The notes under the pieces are model-generated. The model saw only the letters and a program-made list of their open reading frames with translations, ran no database searches and had not been told where the DNA came from. Positions 46,729 through 56,941 of a stretch of 64,000 nt of DNA are shown here, piece by piece. Numbering within the stretch: the stretch's first letter is position 1; each line of letters begins with the position of its first letter. Made by a program: the position numbers and the translations under genes. The stretch comes from Streptomyces virginiae (GTDB lineage Bacteria; Actinomycetota; Actinomycetes; Streptomycetales; Streptomycetaceae): assembly GCF_000720455.1 (NCBI RefSeq), contig NZ_JOAK01000001.1, positions 1-64,000 on the forward strand. The letters are read 5' to 3'.

Positions 46729-48963
46729 CTACTCGTTCGTGTATTCCTCCACAACGGTGGCTCCGAGCTCGCGCACGATCAGGTCGTGTCCGGTCAGCGC
46801 GCTCTCGACAAGGTCGGGGTCGTCGTCCTCCGCGAAGTCGTCCTCGGGAGCCACCGGCGGGGGCGCCTGCTGTACGGGCGGCGGCGGTGCGGAGGCCGAC
46901 TGCTGGGGCTGCTGATGCTGCTGGGACTGCTGCTGCGGCGGCGTGGACGGCGCCTGCGGGGCCGGCGCGTGCTGCTGCGGGGGCGGCGGGCTGTAGGCCG
47001 GCGCGGGCGCGGACGGCGCCCCGTACGACGGGCCCGGGCCGCCCGCCGGGGCCGGGGAGCCGCCACCCACGACGGCTTCGATCTTCCAGTTGACCTGGAA
47101 CTGCTCGGCCAGGACCGCCTTGAGCACGTCCTCGCTGCCGCTGCTGGCGAAGTTGTCGCGGGCTCCGGCGTTGGGGAAGCCGAGCTGCAGTGTGGTCCCG
47201 TCGAAGCCGGTGACCTGGGCGTTCTGGCTGAGCAGGATCCAGGTGAAACGACGGCGGTTCTTGACCGCCTCCAGGACGCCGGGCCACATCGCCTGGACCT
47301 GTCCCGCTCCGGCCGCCATGCCGGGGGAGGGCGCGGGAGCCGGCGCCGCCGCGGCGGCGGACGCCGGTGCTGCGGTGGCCGGAACCCGCGCGGGTGCGGG
47401 CATGCCCTGCCCGGGGGCGGCCGCACTGGGCCAGGCACCGGGCGCGGGGGCCGCGGCGGCGGGCCGGGCGGCCGGGGCACCGCTGCCGGGCTGCGCGGCT
47501 CCGGGCCACGCGCCGGGCGCGGGCGCGGCCTGGGCGGGCGCGGCTGCCGGGGCGGCGGGCGCGGCCTGGACGGGTGCGGCGGGCGCGGCGGCGGCCGGTA
47601 CGGCCTCCGGCGGCGCGGGAGCCCGTACCGGCTCGGGAGCGACGGCCGGCGCGACGGGGCCCGGCGCCGGGGTGCGGGCGGCGGCGGCCCGCGCGGCGGC
47701 GGGGCCCCCGCCCGGACCGGCGGGTGCCATGGCGTGCGCCTCGGGCCCGGGCACATAGCCCATCGCGGGGGCCACGGCCTGCGGCGCGGCGGCGAAGGCG
47801 GCGGCCCCGCTGCGCTCCAGGCGGTCCAGCCGGGCCTGGAAGGAGCGCTCGTCGTCGAAGGCGGCGGGCAGCAGCACGCGGGCGCAGATCAGCTCCAGCT
47901 GGAGCCGCGGCGAGGTCGCGCCGCGCATCTCGGTGAGGCCCGCGTTGACGAGGTCGGCGGCGCGGGAGAGCTCGGCGGCCCCGAACACGGACGCCTGGGC
48001 CTGCATCCGCTCCACCACATCGGCGGGGGCGTCGATCAGCCCCTTCTCCCCGGCGTCGGGGACGGCGGCGAGGATGACCAGGTCGCGCAGCCGCTCCAGC
48101 AGGTCGGCGACGAACCGGCGCGGGTCGTTGCCGCCCTCGACGACCCGGTCGACGACCTCGAAGGCGGCCGCGCCGTCGCCGGAGGCGAAGGCGTCGACGA
48201 CGGAGTCGAGCAGCGAGCCTTCGGTGTAGCCGAGCAGGGAGGTGGCCATGGCGTACGTCACACCCTCCTCGCCGGCGCCGGCGAGGAGCTGGTCCATGAC
48301 GGACATCGAGTCACGCACGGAGCCCGCGCCGGCGCGCACCACGAGCGGCAGCACGCCGTCCTCGACCTGGGCGCCCTCCCGGCCGCAGACCTCGCCCAGG
48401 TACTCGCGCAGGGTCCCGGGCGGGACCAGGCGGAAGGGATAGTGGTGGGTCCGGGACCGGATGGTCCCGATCACCTTCTCCGGCTCGGTGGTGGCGAAGA
48501 TGAACTTGAGGTGCTCCGGCGGCTCCTCGACCACCTTCAGCAGGGCGTTGAAGCCCGCCGAGGTGACCATGTGGGCCTCGTCGATGATGTAGATCTTGTA
48601 GCGGCTGGACGCCGGGCCGAAGAAGGCCTTCTCGCGCAGGTCACGGGCGTCGTCCACACCACCGTGCGAGGCGGCGTCGATCTCGATGACGTCGATGGAC
48701 CCCGGCCCGTTCCTGGCGAGGTCCTGGCAGGACTGGCACTCGCCGCAGGGGGTCGGAGTGGGACCCTGCTCACAGTTCAGGCACCGGGCGAGGATGCGCG
48801 CGCTGGTGGTCTTTCCACACCCGCGCGGCCCGCTGAACAGGTACGCGTGATTGACCCGGTTGTTCCGCAGGGCCTGCATCAGGGGTGCAGTGACATGCTC
48901 CTGACCGATGACCTCGGCGAACGACTCGGGGCGGTAGCGGCGGTACAGCGCAAGGGACGACAC
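46729..48963 (-). CDS. dnaX: DNA polymerase III subunit gamma/tau
   Basis: Clamp-loader ATPase of 744 residues. AAA+ module with Walker A GPRGCGKTTSARI, zinc cysteines CLNC and CGECQSC, Walker B IIDEAH, then the oligomerisation domain, a long Ala/Pro-rich linker (about 440-620), a conserved tau-like domain (VKNRRRFTWILLSQNAQV), and a Gln/Pro tail. No slippery A-rich frameshift site was seen. GTG 48963 matches the conserved SSLALYRRYRPESF start. The SRP RNA gene lies just upstream on the same strand. Confidence 0.96.
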   Translation of the reverse strand: MSSLALYRRYRPESFAEVIGQEHVTAPLMQALRNNRVNHAYLFSGPRGCGKTTSARILARCLNCEQGPTPTPCGECQSCQDLARNGPGSIDVIEIDAASHGGVDDARDLREKAFFGPASSRYKIYIIDEAHMVTSAGFNALLKVVEEPPEHLKFIFATTEPEKVIGTIRSRTHHYPFRLVPPGTLREYLGEVCGREGAQVEDGVLPLVVRAGAGSVRDSMSVMDQLLAGAGEEGVTYAMATSLLGYTEGSLLDSVVDAFASGDGAAAFEVVDRVVEGGNDPRRFVADLLERLRDLVILAAVPDAGEKGLIDAPADVVERMQAQASVFGAAELSRAADLVNAGLTEMRGATSPRLQLELICARVLLPAAFDDERSFQARLDRLERSGAAAFAAAPQAVAPAMGYVPGPEAHAMAPAGPGGGPAAARAAAARTPAPGPVAPAVAPEPVRAPAPPEAVPAAAAPAAPVQAAPAAPAAAPAQAAPAPGAWPGAAQPGSGAPAARPAAAAPAPGAWPSAAAPGQGMPAPARVPATAAPASAAAAAPAPAPSPGMAAGAGQVQAMWPGVLEAVKNRRRFTWILLSQNAQVTGFDGTTLQLGFPNAGARDNFASSGSEDVLKAVLAEQFQVNWKIEAVVGGGSPAPAGGPGPSYGAPSAPAPAYSPPPPQQHAPAPQAPSTPPQQQSQQHQQPQQSASAPPPPVQQAPPPVAPEDDFAEDDDPDLVESALTGHDLIVRELGATVVEEYTNE

Positions 48964-49047
48964 GTCTACGAGGTTATCCGGGCCCACCGACAACAGCGGC
49001 CCGCCGACGCCACCGGGCACCGGAACACAGGGCCCCGGGAACGCAAA

Positions 49048-49144
49048 GGGCCCCCCACGCACCCGCCAGAGCCCACTTACCCTTGCTGCCTTCCGGCCCT
49101 GGGGGAGTTGGGTGAGATAGCGCCACGTGAGGGGCTGAGCCCCA
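49048..49144 (-). ncRNA. ffs: Signal recognition particle RNA (small 4.5S type)
   Basis: Read on the minus strand, CCAGGGCCGGAAGGCAGCA lies at about 49085-49103, the near-invariant helix-8 apex (GGAA tetraloop and symmetric/asymmetric loop) that binds Ffh. Flanking sequences pair to form one long hairpin. The position next to dnaX is that of other Streptomyces. The ends are approximate. Confidence 0.92.
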
Positions 49145-49258
49145 CCCTAGCGGATCCGCGCCCCCGGAATCGACCCCGCCCCGTCCCCGACCCCGGGTCG
49201 GGGCCCGGCGGACGATCACGTTCGCGAGCACCCCTCCACGTCTTGTATTGTTTGCGGC

Positions 49259-49346
49259 GGAGGATTCGCCTAGAGGCCTAGGGCGCACGCTTGGAAAGCG
49301 TGTTGGGGGCAACCCCTCACGAGTTCGAATCTCGTATCCTCCGCCA
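49259..49346 (+). tRNA. tRNA-Ser (GGA)
   Basis: A class II tRNA with a long variable arm (TTGGGGGCAACCCCT), anticodon loop TTGGAAA (GGA), acceptor GGAGGAT/ATCCTCC, discriminator G, and encoded CCA at 49344-49346. A TATTGT -10-like box is at 49246-49251. Confidence 0.96.
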
Positions 49347-49366
49347 GTGCCTCACCGGGCACGTTG

Positions 49367-49402
49367 TCGAAGGGCCCCGCTGCTTGCAGCGGGGCCCTTC
49401 GA
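49367..49402. terminator. Terminator after tRNA-Ser (GGA)
   Basis: A 17-base-pair perfect stem (49367-49383 with 49386-49402) with minimal loop, also suited to the convergent lipoprotein gene. Confidence 0.8.
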
Positions 49403-49441
49403 CTTTCCCGTGTCCCCCCGCTGACGGGCGCCGAGCCCCGG

Positions 49442-50212
49442 CTAGCCGACGTAGGCGTCGAGGGCCGGGAAGCAGACCGCGTTGTCCGCGCTGCAGATGT
49501 AGTGGTCACCGGGCGTGCCGGCGCCGGTGGGGCGTTCGTACGTCAGGAGGCTCAGCGTCCGGCCCGGGGCGAAGGCGGCCGTCGCGTCGTGGACGGGGCC
49601 CATGCCGGGGCCCGGGGCCGTGGCCCCCTGGTAGCCGTACGGGCCGTGGCCGCCGTCCACGACGGCGAAGAAGACCGTACGGGCGCCGGTCGTACCGCCC
49701 TTGGTCACCAGCCGGATCCCGATCCGCGCCCAGGACGTCGGCAGGGGCTTGCAGCCCGTCTCCGCCCGGGCCTCGCGGATCACGGCCAGGCAGTAGTTGC
49801 GGTCGTCCGGCATCCAGGCGAGCTCGCCCGCGCCCTCCGGGCCGCGGTTGATCACGATGACGGCGTCGTCGTCCGGCACGGGTGCGGCGGACGCGCGCCG
49901 CACCGCCGTCAGCAGCGGCAGGTCGGCGGCCGTGACCTTGCCGTCCCCGACCGGCTCGGCGGGCCCGGACCGCGTCGGCGGCTCGGACGCGGGCGCAGGC
50001 GTCGGGGAGAGCGAGGGCGACGCCGGAGCGGAGACGGAGGGAGAAGGCGGCTTCGGCGCATGCGACGCCGAATGCGAAGGCGAGTGCGAAGGCGCGGACG
50101 CGGCCGCGGGCTGCGCCCCCGGTGACATCGGGGGCGCGGGGGGCATCGCGCACGAGGCCGTCGCCACCATCACCAGCCCGCATCCCGCAGCCGCCACCGC
50201 AGTACGTCCCAT
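49442..50212 (-). CDS. Secreted lipoprotein of unknown function
   Basis: About 256 residues from ATG 50212. Signal peptide with lipobox TASC (about 20), a Ser/Pro/Ala linker (about 30-80), and a globular domain with VIVINRGPEG, YCLAVIREARAE and YICSADNAVCFPALDAY containing four Cys that could form disulfides. No family identified. Convergent with tRNA-Ser. Confidence 0.72.
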   Translation of the reverse strand: MGRTAVAAAGCGLVMVATASCAMPPAPPMSPGAQPAAASAPSHSPSHSASHAPKPPSPSVSAPASPSLSPTPAPASEPPTRSGPAEPVGDGKVTAADLPLLTAVRRASAAPVPDDDAVIVINRGPEGAGELAWMPDDRNYCLAVIREARAETGCKPLPTSWARIGIRLVTKGGTTGARTVFFAVVDGGHGPYGYQGATAPGPGMGPVHDATAAFAPGRTLSLLTYERPTGAGTPGDHYICSADNAVCFPALDAYVG

Positions 50213-50304
50213 CGGATCCGCCCCCACCCGCTCGAACTCACGTATCAGGGGCGAAGTCTGCCGGGCCGCTACGCGTCACGGCCCGGCGGGTCCCGCGGCC
50301 CGGG

Positions 50305-51117
50305 TCAGCCGAAGGTCGGCATCTCACCGACCGTCGTCGACATGTCGATCACCGCGAAGGCGGCGCCCTGCGGGTCCGTGACCGCCGCGAACCGGCCGAA
50401 CGGGCTGTCCATCGGGCCGAAGTGCAGCTTCCCGCCGTGCTTCTGCGTCTTCGACACCGCCTCGTCGCAGTCGGGGACCCCGAAGTAGACCTGGATGTAG
50501 GGCGGCAGCTCGGGCGGGAAGTCGTCGTCCATCTTCATCCGGCCCAGCACCGGGCGCCCCGGGGCGCCGACGCTGAAGACCTTGAAGTCCATGTCGGCCA
50601 TCTCCGGGTCGTCGCCCGGGTCCATCTGCTCGGCGGCGTACGGGAAGACCTTCGTCAGGAAGGCGTCCGGCTTGGCCGGCTCGCGGGTGAAGACCTCCGC
50701 CCATGCGTAGGAACCCGCCTCGCCCATCTTCTCGAAGCCCTTGTGCTCGCCCGGCTGCCAGACGCCGAAGACGGCGCCGCTCGGCTCCTTCGCGATCAGC
50801 ATCGTGCCGAAGGCGCCGACCTGCATCGGGCCCATGAGGACCTCGCCGCCGTTGGCCGTCACCTTCCCGGCGGTGGCCGCCGCGTCGGGCGAGGCGAAGT
50901 ACAGACACCACTGCGAGGGGGCGTCGACCCCGGGCATCGGCGGCACGACGGCCGCGACGGCCTGGCCGTCGGAGTAGGCCTGCGTGTAATTGCCGTACTC
51001 GCTGCTGGACTCGCCGAAGGTCCAGCCCAGCACGTCGCCGTAGAAGGTCTTGGCGCCCTCCACGTCGCTGAACATCGCGTCCACCCAGCACGGCGCGCCC
51101 TCGGGGAACTCATGCAT
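50305..51117 (-). CDS. VOC (glyoxalase-fold) family protein
   Basis: A 270-residue protein with two vicinal-oxygen-chelate modules (GAPCWVDAMFSDVEGAKTFY... and GSYAWAEVFTREPAKPDAFL...). Each half has the beta-alpha-beta-beta-beta pattern, but catalytic metal ligands are not certain. Likely a small-molecule binding or resistance protein. ATG 51117 chosen (AGGAG ten bases upstream). Confidence 0.85.
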   Translation of the reverse strand: MHEFPEGAPCWVDAMFSDVEGAKTFYGDVLGWTFGESSSEYGNYTQAYSDGQAVAAVVPPMPGVDAPSQWCLYFASPDAAATAGKVTANGGEVLMGPMQVGAFGTMLIAKEPSGAVFGVWQPGEHKGFEKMGEAGSYAWAEVFTREPAKPDAFLTKVFPYAAEQMDPGDDPEMADMDFKVFSVGAPGRPVLGRMKMDDDFPPELPPYIQVYFGVPDCDEAVSKTQKHGGKLHFGPMDSPFGRFAAVTDPQGAAFAVIDMSTTVGEMPTFG

Positions 51118-51221
51118 GATCGATCGACTCCTCGGCTCGTTCATGGCTGTCGTCGTGACTCACGCTAGGCGCGCGGTGTGCCGCCCGCGCGGGGAGTGCG
51201 CCCGCGCGGGACGCTGGTGCC

Positions 51222-51824
51222 ATGGACAAGGACATCACCATCCGGCTGGCGCAGCAGCCCGAGGCCGACGCGCTGCTCGGCCGGAGCCCGCTCGCCGCGC
51301 TCGTCGGAATGCTGCTGGACCAGCAGGTGCCGATGGAGTGGGCGTTCTCCGGGCCCTGGACGATCGCCCAGCGGCTGGGCTCCGACGACCTGGACGCGCA
51401 CGCCATCGCCGCGCACGACCCGGAGGCCTTCGCCGCCCTGCTCTCCGAGAAGCCCGCCGTGCACCGGTACCCGGGCTCGATGGCGACGCGGATCCAGCAG
51501 CTGTGCGCGTACCTGGTGGAGCGCTACGACGGTAGCGCCGAAGCCGTGTGGGCCGACGCCCCGACGGGGCAGGAGCTGCTCAAGCGGCTCAAGGCGCTGC
51601 CGGGCTTCGGGGAGCAGAAGGCCCAGATCTTCCTCGCACTGCTGGGCAAGCGGTTCGGGGTGCGGCCGACGGGCTGGCGGGAGGCCGCGGGCGGCTACGG
51701 CCAGGCGAACGTCTACCGTTCGGCGGCCGACATCACCGGGCCCGAGTCCCTGGCCAAGGTGCGGGCGCACAAACAGGAGATGAAGGCCGCCGCCAAGGCC
51801 GCGAAGGCCGCCGGCGGCGCCTGA
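51222..51824 (+). CDS. HhH-GPD-type base excision repair glycosylase homologue
   Basis: A 200-residue protein with the helix-hairpin-helix region LKALPGFGEQKAQIFLALLG, which fits HhH-GPD glycosylases. The stretch before it (LLDQQVPMEWAFSGPWTIAQ) matches the usual DNA-binding helices. The catalytic Asp of classic GPD proteins is not obvious, so activity is uncertain. ATG start. Confidence 0.8.
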   Translation: MDKDITIRLAQQPEADALLGRSPLAALVGMLLDQQVPMEWAFSGPWTIAQRLGSDDLDAHAIAAHDPEAFAALLSEKPAVHRYPGSMATRIQQLCAYLVERYDGSAEAVWADAPTGQELLKRLKALPGFGEQKAQIFLALLGKRFGVRPTGWREAAGGYGQANVYRSAADITGPESLAKVRAHKQEMKAAAKAAKAAGGA

Positions 51825-51885
51825 GCCGGTTCCCCAGGCGGTTCCCTCCCGGGCCGCTCCCGACCTGAATTGACCGGCCGCACGT

Positions 51886-51922
51886 GGTCCTGATTGACCC
51901 CTGATTCCGGTCGATCAGGACC
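51886..51922. promoter_or_regulatory. Operator-like inverted repeats before the cupin gene
   Basis: GGTCCTGAT (51886-51894) and ATCAGGACC (51914-51922), 9-base arms with a 19-base spacer, immediately before the TAGATT box at 51924-51929. TTGACC copies at 51870 and 51894 give extra half sites. Probably a regulator binding region. Confidence 0.45.
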
Positions 51923-51935
51923 CTAGATTGGGGAC

Positions 51936-52409
51936 ATGACAGAGATCGCGACCCGCGCCGCCACCGCCGAAGCCGTCCAGGACGCCCCCGGCAGCCTCAT
52001 CACCCTGCTGACCGACACCGCCGAACTGACCTGCAACACCGCCACCTTCGAGGAGGGCGCGGCGGGCGCCCCGGTGCACTTCCACACCAGGGCGACCGAG
52101 TTCTTCCACGTCACCGCCGGGCGCCTCGACGTCCTGGTCGGCGACGAGATCCAGACCCTGGACGCCGGCGACTTCATCGCGATCCCGCCGGGCGTCAAGC
52201 ACGCCTTCGCCCCCGCCGCCGGCCACACGGCGAGCGTCTTCGTCGGCTTCACCCCCGGCATGGGCCGCTTCGACTACTACCGCCTCCTCGGCCGGGTCAA
52301 CGCGGGCGAGGCCACCGTGCAGGACATCAAGGACAGCTCGGCGACCTACGACAACCACTACGCCGAGAGCCCCGCCTGGAGCGGCCGCCGCCGCAGCGCG
52401 GAGCCGTAG
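51936..52409 (+). CDS. Cupin-domain protein
   Basis: A 157-residue protein with a single cupin barrel: PVHFHTRATEFFHVTAGRL (metal His/His/Glu pattern) and KHAFAPAAGHTASVFVG (motif 2). Related to quercetin-dioxygenase-like proteins. ATG is six bases after a TAGATT box and has no ribosome site, so it is probably leaderless. Its 3' end overlaps the convergent OpcA-like gene by 52 bases. Confidence 0.85.
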   Translation: MTEIATRAATAEAVQDAPGSLITLLTDTAELTCNTATFEEGAAGAPVHFHTRATEFFHVTAGRLDVLVGDEIQTLDAGDFIAIPPGVKHAFAPAAGHTASVFVGFTPGMGRFDYYRLLGRVNAGEATVQDIKDSSATYDNHYAESPAWSGRRRSAEP

Positions 52410-53290
52410 ACCACGTCCGCGTCGAGGCGGCGCAGTTCCTCCGCGATCAGTTCGGCGCCGCTGCGGACCTTCAGGGCCACCCTGCGGTCGGGGCTCCCCG
52501 GCAGGATCAGGGTGGCCAGCGCGCCCGCGGGCCGGTCCACCCGGATCTCCCCGCCCGTGGTGCGCAGCACCACCCCGGTGACGACCGGGCCGTCGGTGGC
52601 GACCCGGTCCACCGGCACCCCGAGCCGGTCCTCCAGCCAGCGCGCCAGCAGCTCGGCGCTCGCGTTGTCCGGCTCGCTCTCCACCGCGGCACCGGTCACC
52701 GGCAGCGGCTTCTGGTCCAGGGCGGCGGCCAGCAGGGCCCGCCACGGCGTCAGCCGGGTCCACGCCAGGTCGGTGTCGCCGGGCTGGTAGCCGCCGGCCC
52801 GCTCGTCGAGCACGCCCACCGGGTCGAAGGCGGCGGCCGCGTCCGTGATCCGGCGCTGCGCGAGCGCGCCCAGCGGGTCCCGCGCCAGGTCGGCGGGGGC
52901 GTCGCCCGGCCACCACGCCACCACCGGCGCGTCCGGCACCAGCAGCGGCAGCACGACGGACCCGGCCTGCTCGGTCAGCGCGCCGTGCAGTCGCAGCAGT
53001 ACGAGTTCGCCGGTCCCGGCGTCCGATCCGACCCGCAGCTCGGCGTCCACCCGGCTCGCGCGGAGCTTGTGCGGGCCGCGCGTGACCCGCTTGATGACCG
53101 CGATGATGCGGCACGGGTGCTCGCGCGAGGCCTCGGAGGCCGCGCGTACCGCGTCGTAGGCGTTCTCCTCGTCGGTGACGACGACGAGCGTCAGCACCAG
53201 CCCCATCGTGGGGCTGCCTATCGCCCGGCGTGCTGCGAGCAGGGCTCGGTTGATCTTGCTGGACGTGGTGTCGGTGAGTTCAGTCCGCAT
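52358..53290 (-). CDS. OpcA-like glucose-6-phosphate dehydrogenase assembly protein, isolated copy
   Basis: 310 residues matching OpcA over its length: MRTELTDTTSSKINRALLAA start, TLVVVTDEENAYDAVRAA, PLLVPDAPVVAWWPGDAP, DTDLAWTRLTPWRALLAAAL, and SAELIAEELRRLDAD. OpcA normally activates G6P dehydrogenase in a zwf-opcA cluster; no zwf, tal or tkt is present here, so this is a paralogue away from its usual context. ATG start; downstream of the HerA-like gene by 20 bases on the same strand. Confidence 0.85.
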   Translation of the reverse strand: MRTELTDTTSSKINRALLAARRAIGSPTMGLVLTLVVVTDEENAYDAVRAASEASREHPCRIIAVIKRVTRGPHKLRASRVDAELRVGSDAGTGELVLLRLHGALTEQAGSVVLPLLVPDAPVVAWWPGDAPADLARDPLGALAQRRITDAAAAFDPVGVLDERAGGYQPGDTDLAWTRLTPWRALLAAALDQKPLPVTGAAVESEPDNASAELLARWLEDRLGVPVDRVATDGPVVTGVVLRTTGGEIRVDRPAGALATLILPGSPDRRVALKVRSGAELIAEELRRLDADVVYGSALRRRPLQAGLSA

Positions 53291-53310
53291 GCCCCGAGTC
53301 TGTCACCGCG

Positions 53311-54924
<1,614 letters not shown>

Positions 54925-55012
54925 GGATCACTCCCCATATGGCAGGGTTCACCACTTTTGCACCACCCTTGCGAGGCTGCGCCCGCAGGCACGGGCCCGG
55001 TAGGCTTTCCGT

Positions 55013-55309
55013 GTGATCTTCAAGCGCATCGGAAGCGGGCGGCCGTACCCCGACCACGGCAGGGAAACCACCCGGCAGTGGGCGGACGTCGCGCCGCGCC
55101 CGGTCCGGCTCGACCAGCTCGTGACGACCAAGGGCCAGCTGGACCTCGAAACGCTGCTCGCCGAGGACTCCACGTTCTACGGCGACCTCTTCGCCCACGT
55201 CGTGAAGTGGCAGGGCGACCTCTACCTGGAGGACGGGCTGCACCGCGCCGTCCGCGCGGCCCTGCAGCAGCGTCAGGTGCTGCACGCCCGCGTCCTCGAG
55301 ATGGACTGA
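55013..55309 (+). CDS. Small conserved protein, VapB-antitoxin-like annotation
   Basis: 98 residues: MIFKRIGSGRPYPDHG, a middle RLDQLVTTKGQLDLETLL, and GDLYLEDGLHRAVRAALQQR. I recall similar proteins annotated as VapB-type antitoxins, but there is no toxin gene next to it and no ribbon-helix-helix is obvious. GTG start; TAGGCT at 55001-55006 lies six bases upstream, so leaderless translation is likely. Confidence 0.65.
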   Translation: MIFKRIGSGRPYPDHGRETTRQWADVAPRPVRLDQLVTTKGQLDLETLLAEDSTFYGDLFAHVVKWQGDLYLEDGLHRAVRAALQQRQVLHARVLEMD

Positions 55310-55401
55310 CGCTTCGCGTAGATTGCGCCTTTCGGGTCACCATTGACCTATCAGCAGATCATTTAGTAGGCATCGCCACCGGGTCGCATTACGCTGCGCC
55401 C

Positions 55402-56079
55402 ATGAGCATGCTCACTCCCCCCGGCATGGGCGGAAAGTACCGCGTCACGGGGACCGCCTATCCCCGCATGAGCCGTAAGCGGAGTCGACGTCGGATCGTC
55501 CTCGCCGTGCTCGGTTCGGTCCTCGCGCTTGCCCTGGTCGGCTACGGGGCACTGCAGCTCATCGACGTGTTCCAGGGCGACAGCCCGAAGCGGAACACGG
55601 CTGCCGGTGCCAAGGACTGCCCGCCGAAATCACCCGAGGCCGCTGCCAAGGGCGGCGCCCCCGCGGCCGCCGCCGCGGCGTCCGCCCCCGCCAAACCGGC
55701 GGTCGTACTCCCCCCGCCCGGCGAGATCACGGTCAACGTCTACAACGCGACCCCGCGCGCGGGCCTGGCCAAGGCCGTCGGCGACGAACTCGCCAAACGC
55801 GGCTTCGTCATCGGCAGCGTCGGCAACGCCCCGGCCGACTTCGACAAGAAGGTCCCCGGTACCGGGATACTGCTGGGCTCCCCGACGACCGACAAGGCCG
55901 TCTTCGCCGTACTCGGCACCCAGCTCGCCGGCACCACCCAGCAGACCGATACCCGTGAGACCGCGGACGTCGACCTGATCCTGGGCGACGCCTTCAAGGA
56001 GCTCAGCACGAAGGAGGACGCGGACAAGGCGCTGGCCCTGCTGGCCAACCCCGTGCCCGCGCCCGCCAAGAACTGCTGA
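55402..56079 (+). CDS. LytR C-terminal-domain protein, membrane-anchored
   Basis: A 225-residue protein with one membrane segment (about 32-55), an Ala/Pro linker (about 70-105) and a LytR_C domain (ITVNVYNATPRAGLAK to ADVDLILGDAFKELS). Usually found with cell-wall transfer enzymes (LCP), here alone. ATG 55402 lies six bases after TACGCT (55390-55395), suggesting leaderless translation. Confidence 0.82.
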   Translation: MSMLTPPGMGGKYRVTGTAYPRMSRKRSRRRIVLAVLGSVLALALVGYGALQLIDVFQGDSPKRNTAAGAKDCPPKSPEAAAKGGAPAAAAAASAPAKPAVVLPPPGEITVNVYNATPRAGLAKAVGDELAKRGFVIGSVGNAPADFDKKVPGTGILLGSPTTDKAVFAVLGTQLAGTTQQTDTRETADVDLILGDAFKELSTKEDADKALALLANPVPAPAKNC

Positions 56080-56141
56080 ACCGCCCGCGAACGGCCCGGC
56101 GGAGGACACTCCGCCGAGCCGCGGGTCCGGCCGGCCGGGGA

Positions 56142-56777
56142 CTACTCCGCCGAGCCGTACATCCGGTCGCCTGCGTCGCCGAGGCCCGGCACGATGTAGC
56201 CGTGCTCGTTGAGCCGCTCGTCCACCGCGGCCGTCACGACCGTCACCGGCGTGCCCGCCAGGTCGCGCTCCATGACCTCGACGCCCTCCGGCGCGGCCAG
56301 CAGCACCACGGCCGTGACGTCGTCGGCGCCGCGCTTGATCAGCTCCTGGATCGCCGCGACGAGCGTGCCGCCGGTGGCGAGCATCGGGTCCACGACGTAG
56401 ACCTGCCGCCCGGAGAGGTCCTCCGGCATGCGGGTCGCGTACGTGGAGGCCTCCAGGGTCTCCTCGTTGCGGACCATGCCCATGAAGCCCACCTCGGCGG
56501 TCGGCAGCAGCCGCACCATGCCGTCCAGCATGCCCAGGCCCGCCCGCAGGATCGGGACGATCAGCGGCCGCGGGGCCGAGAGCTTCACGCCCGTGGTCGC
56601 GGCGACGGGGGTCTCGATGTCGGCCTGCTCGGTGCGCACGTCCCGGGTGGCCTCGTACGCGAGCAGGGTCACCAGCTCGTCCGCGAGCCGCCGGAACGTG
56701 GCGGAGTCGGTGCGCTTGTCGCGCAGGGTGGTGAGTTTGTGCGCCACCAAGGGGTGATCGACGACCTGCAAACGCAC
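56142..56777 (-). CDS. upp: Uracil phosphoribosyltransferase
   Basis: Pyrimidine salvage: uracil plus PRPP to UMP. 211 residues. PRPP-binding [15 protein letters not shown] and [13 protein letters not shown]; ends with [15 protein letters not shown] 56777 was chosen because GGAGG lies five to six bases upstream; the TTG at 56789 is too close to that site. The leader contains attenuator-like hairpins described separately. A GCGA promoter-like TAGCCT box is at 56842-56847 (minus). Confidence 0.95.
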   Translation of the reverse strand: MRLQVVDHPLVAHKLTTLRDKRTDSATFRRLADELVTLLAYEATRDVRTEQADIETPVAATTGVKLSAPRPLIVPILRAGLGMLDGMVRLLPTAEVGFMGMVRNEETLEASTYATRMPEDLSGRQVYVVDPMLATGGTLVAAIQELIKRGADDVTAVVLLAAPEGVEVMERDLAGTPVTVVTAAVDERLNEHGYIVPGLGDAGDRMYGSAE

Positions 56778-56799
56778 AACATCCTCCAAAACTCAGCCT

Positions 56800-56831
56800 G
56801 CGACCTGCAAAAACGGTCGCCCGACGCGACC
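56800..56831 (-). promoter_or_regulatory. Attenuator-like alternative hairpins in the upp leader
   Basis: Read on the minus strand: GGTCGC (56831-56826), GCGACC (56820-56815), a single G, TTTTT (56813-56809), then a second GGTCGC (56805-56800). The first GGTCGC with GCGACC makes a 6-base-pair stem followed by five Ts, like a terminator. GCGACC can instead pair with the second GGTCGC, giving a competing stem. The predicted transcript starts only a few bases before the first element. Confidence 0.5.
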
Positions 56832-56941
56832 TGCACCCAAAAGGCTACGCGCTGACGCGGCCCCTTCGCGTCCGAAGCGGCCGTCCTCGCCCACGGCGGC
56901 CTGCGGATGCGACGCGCGCGCCGGCCCAGCACGCTGGACTG

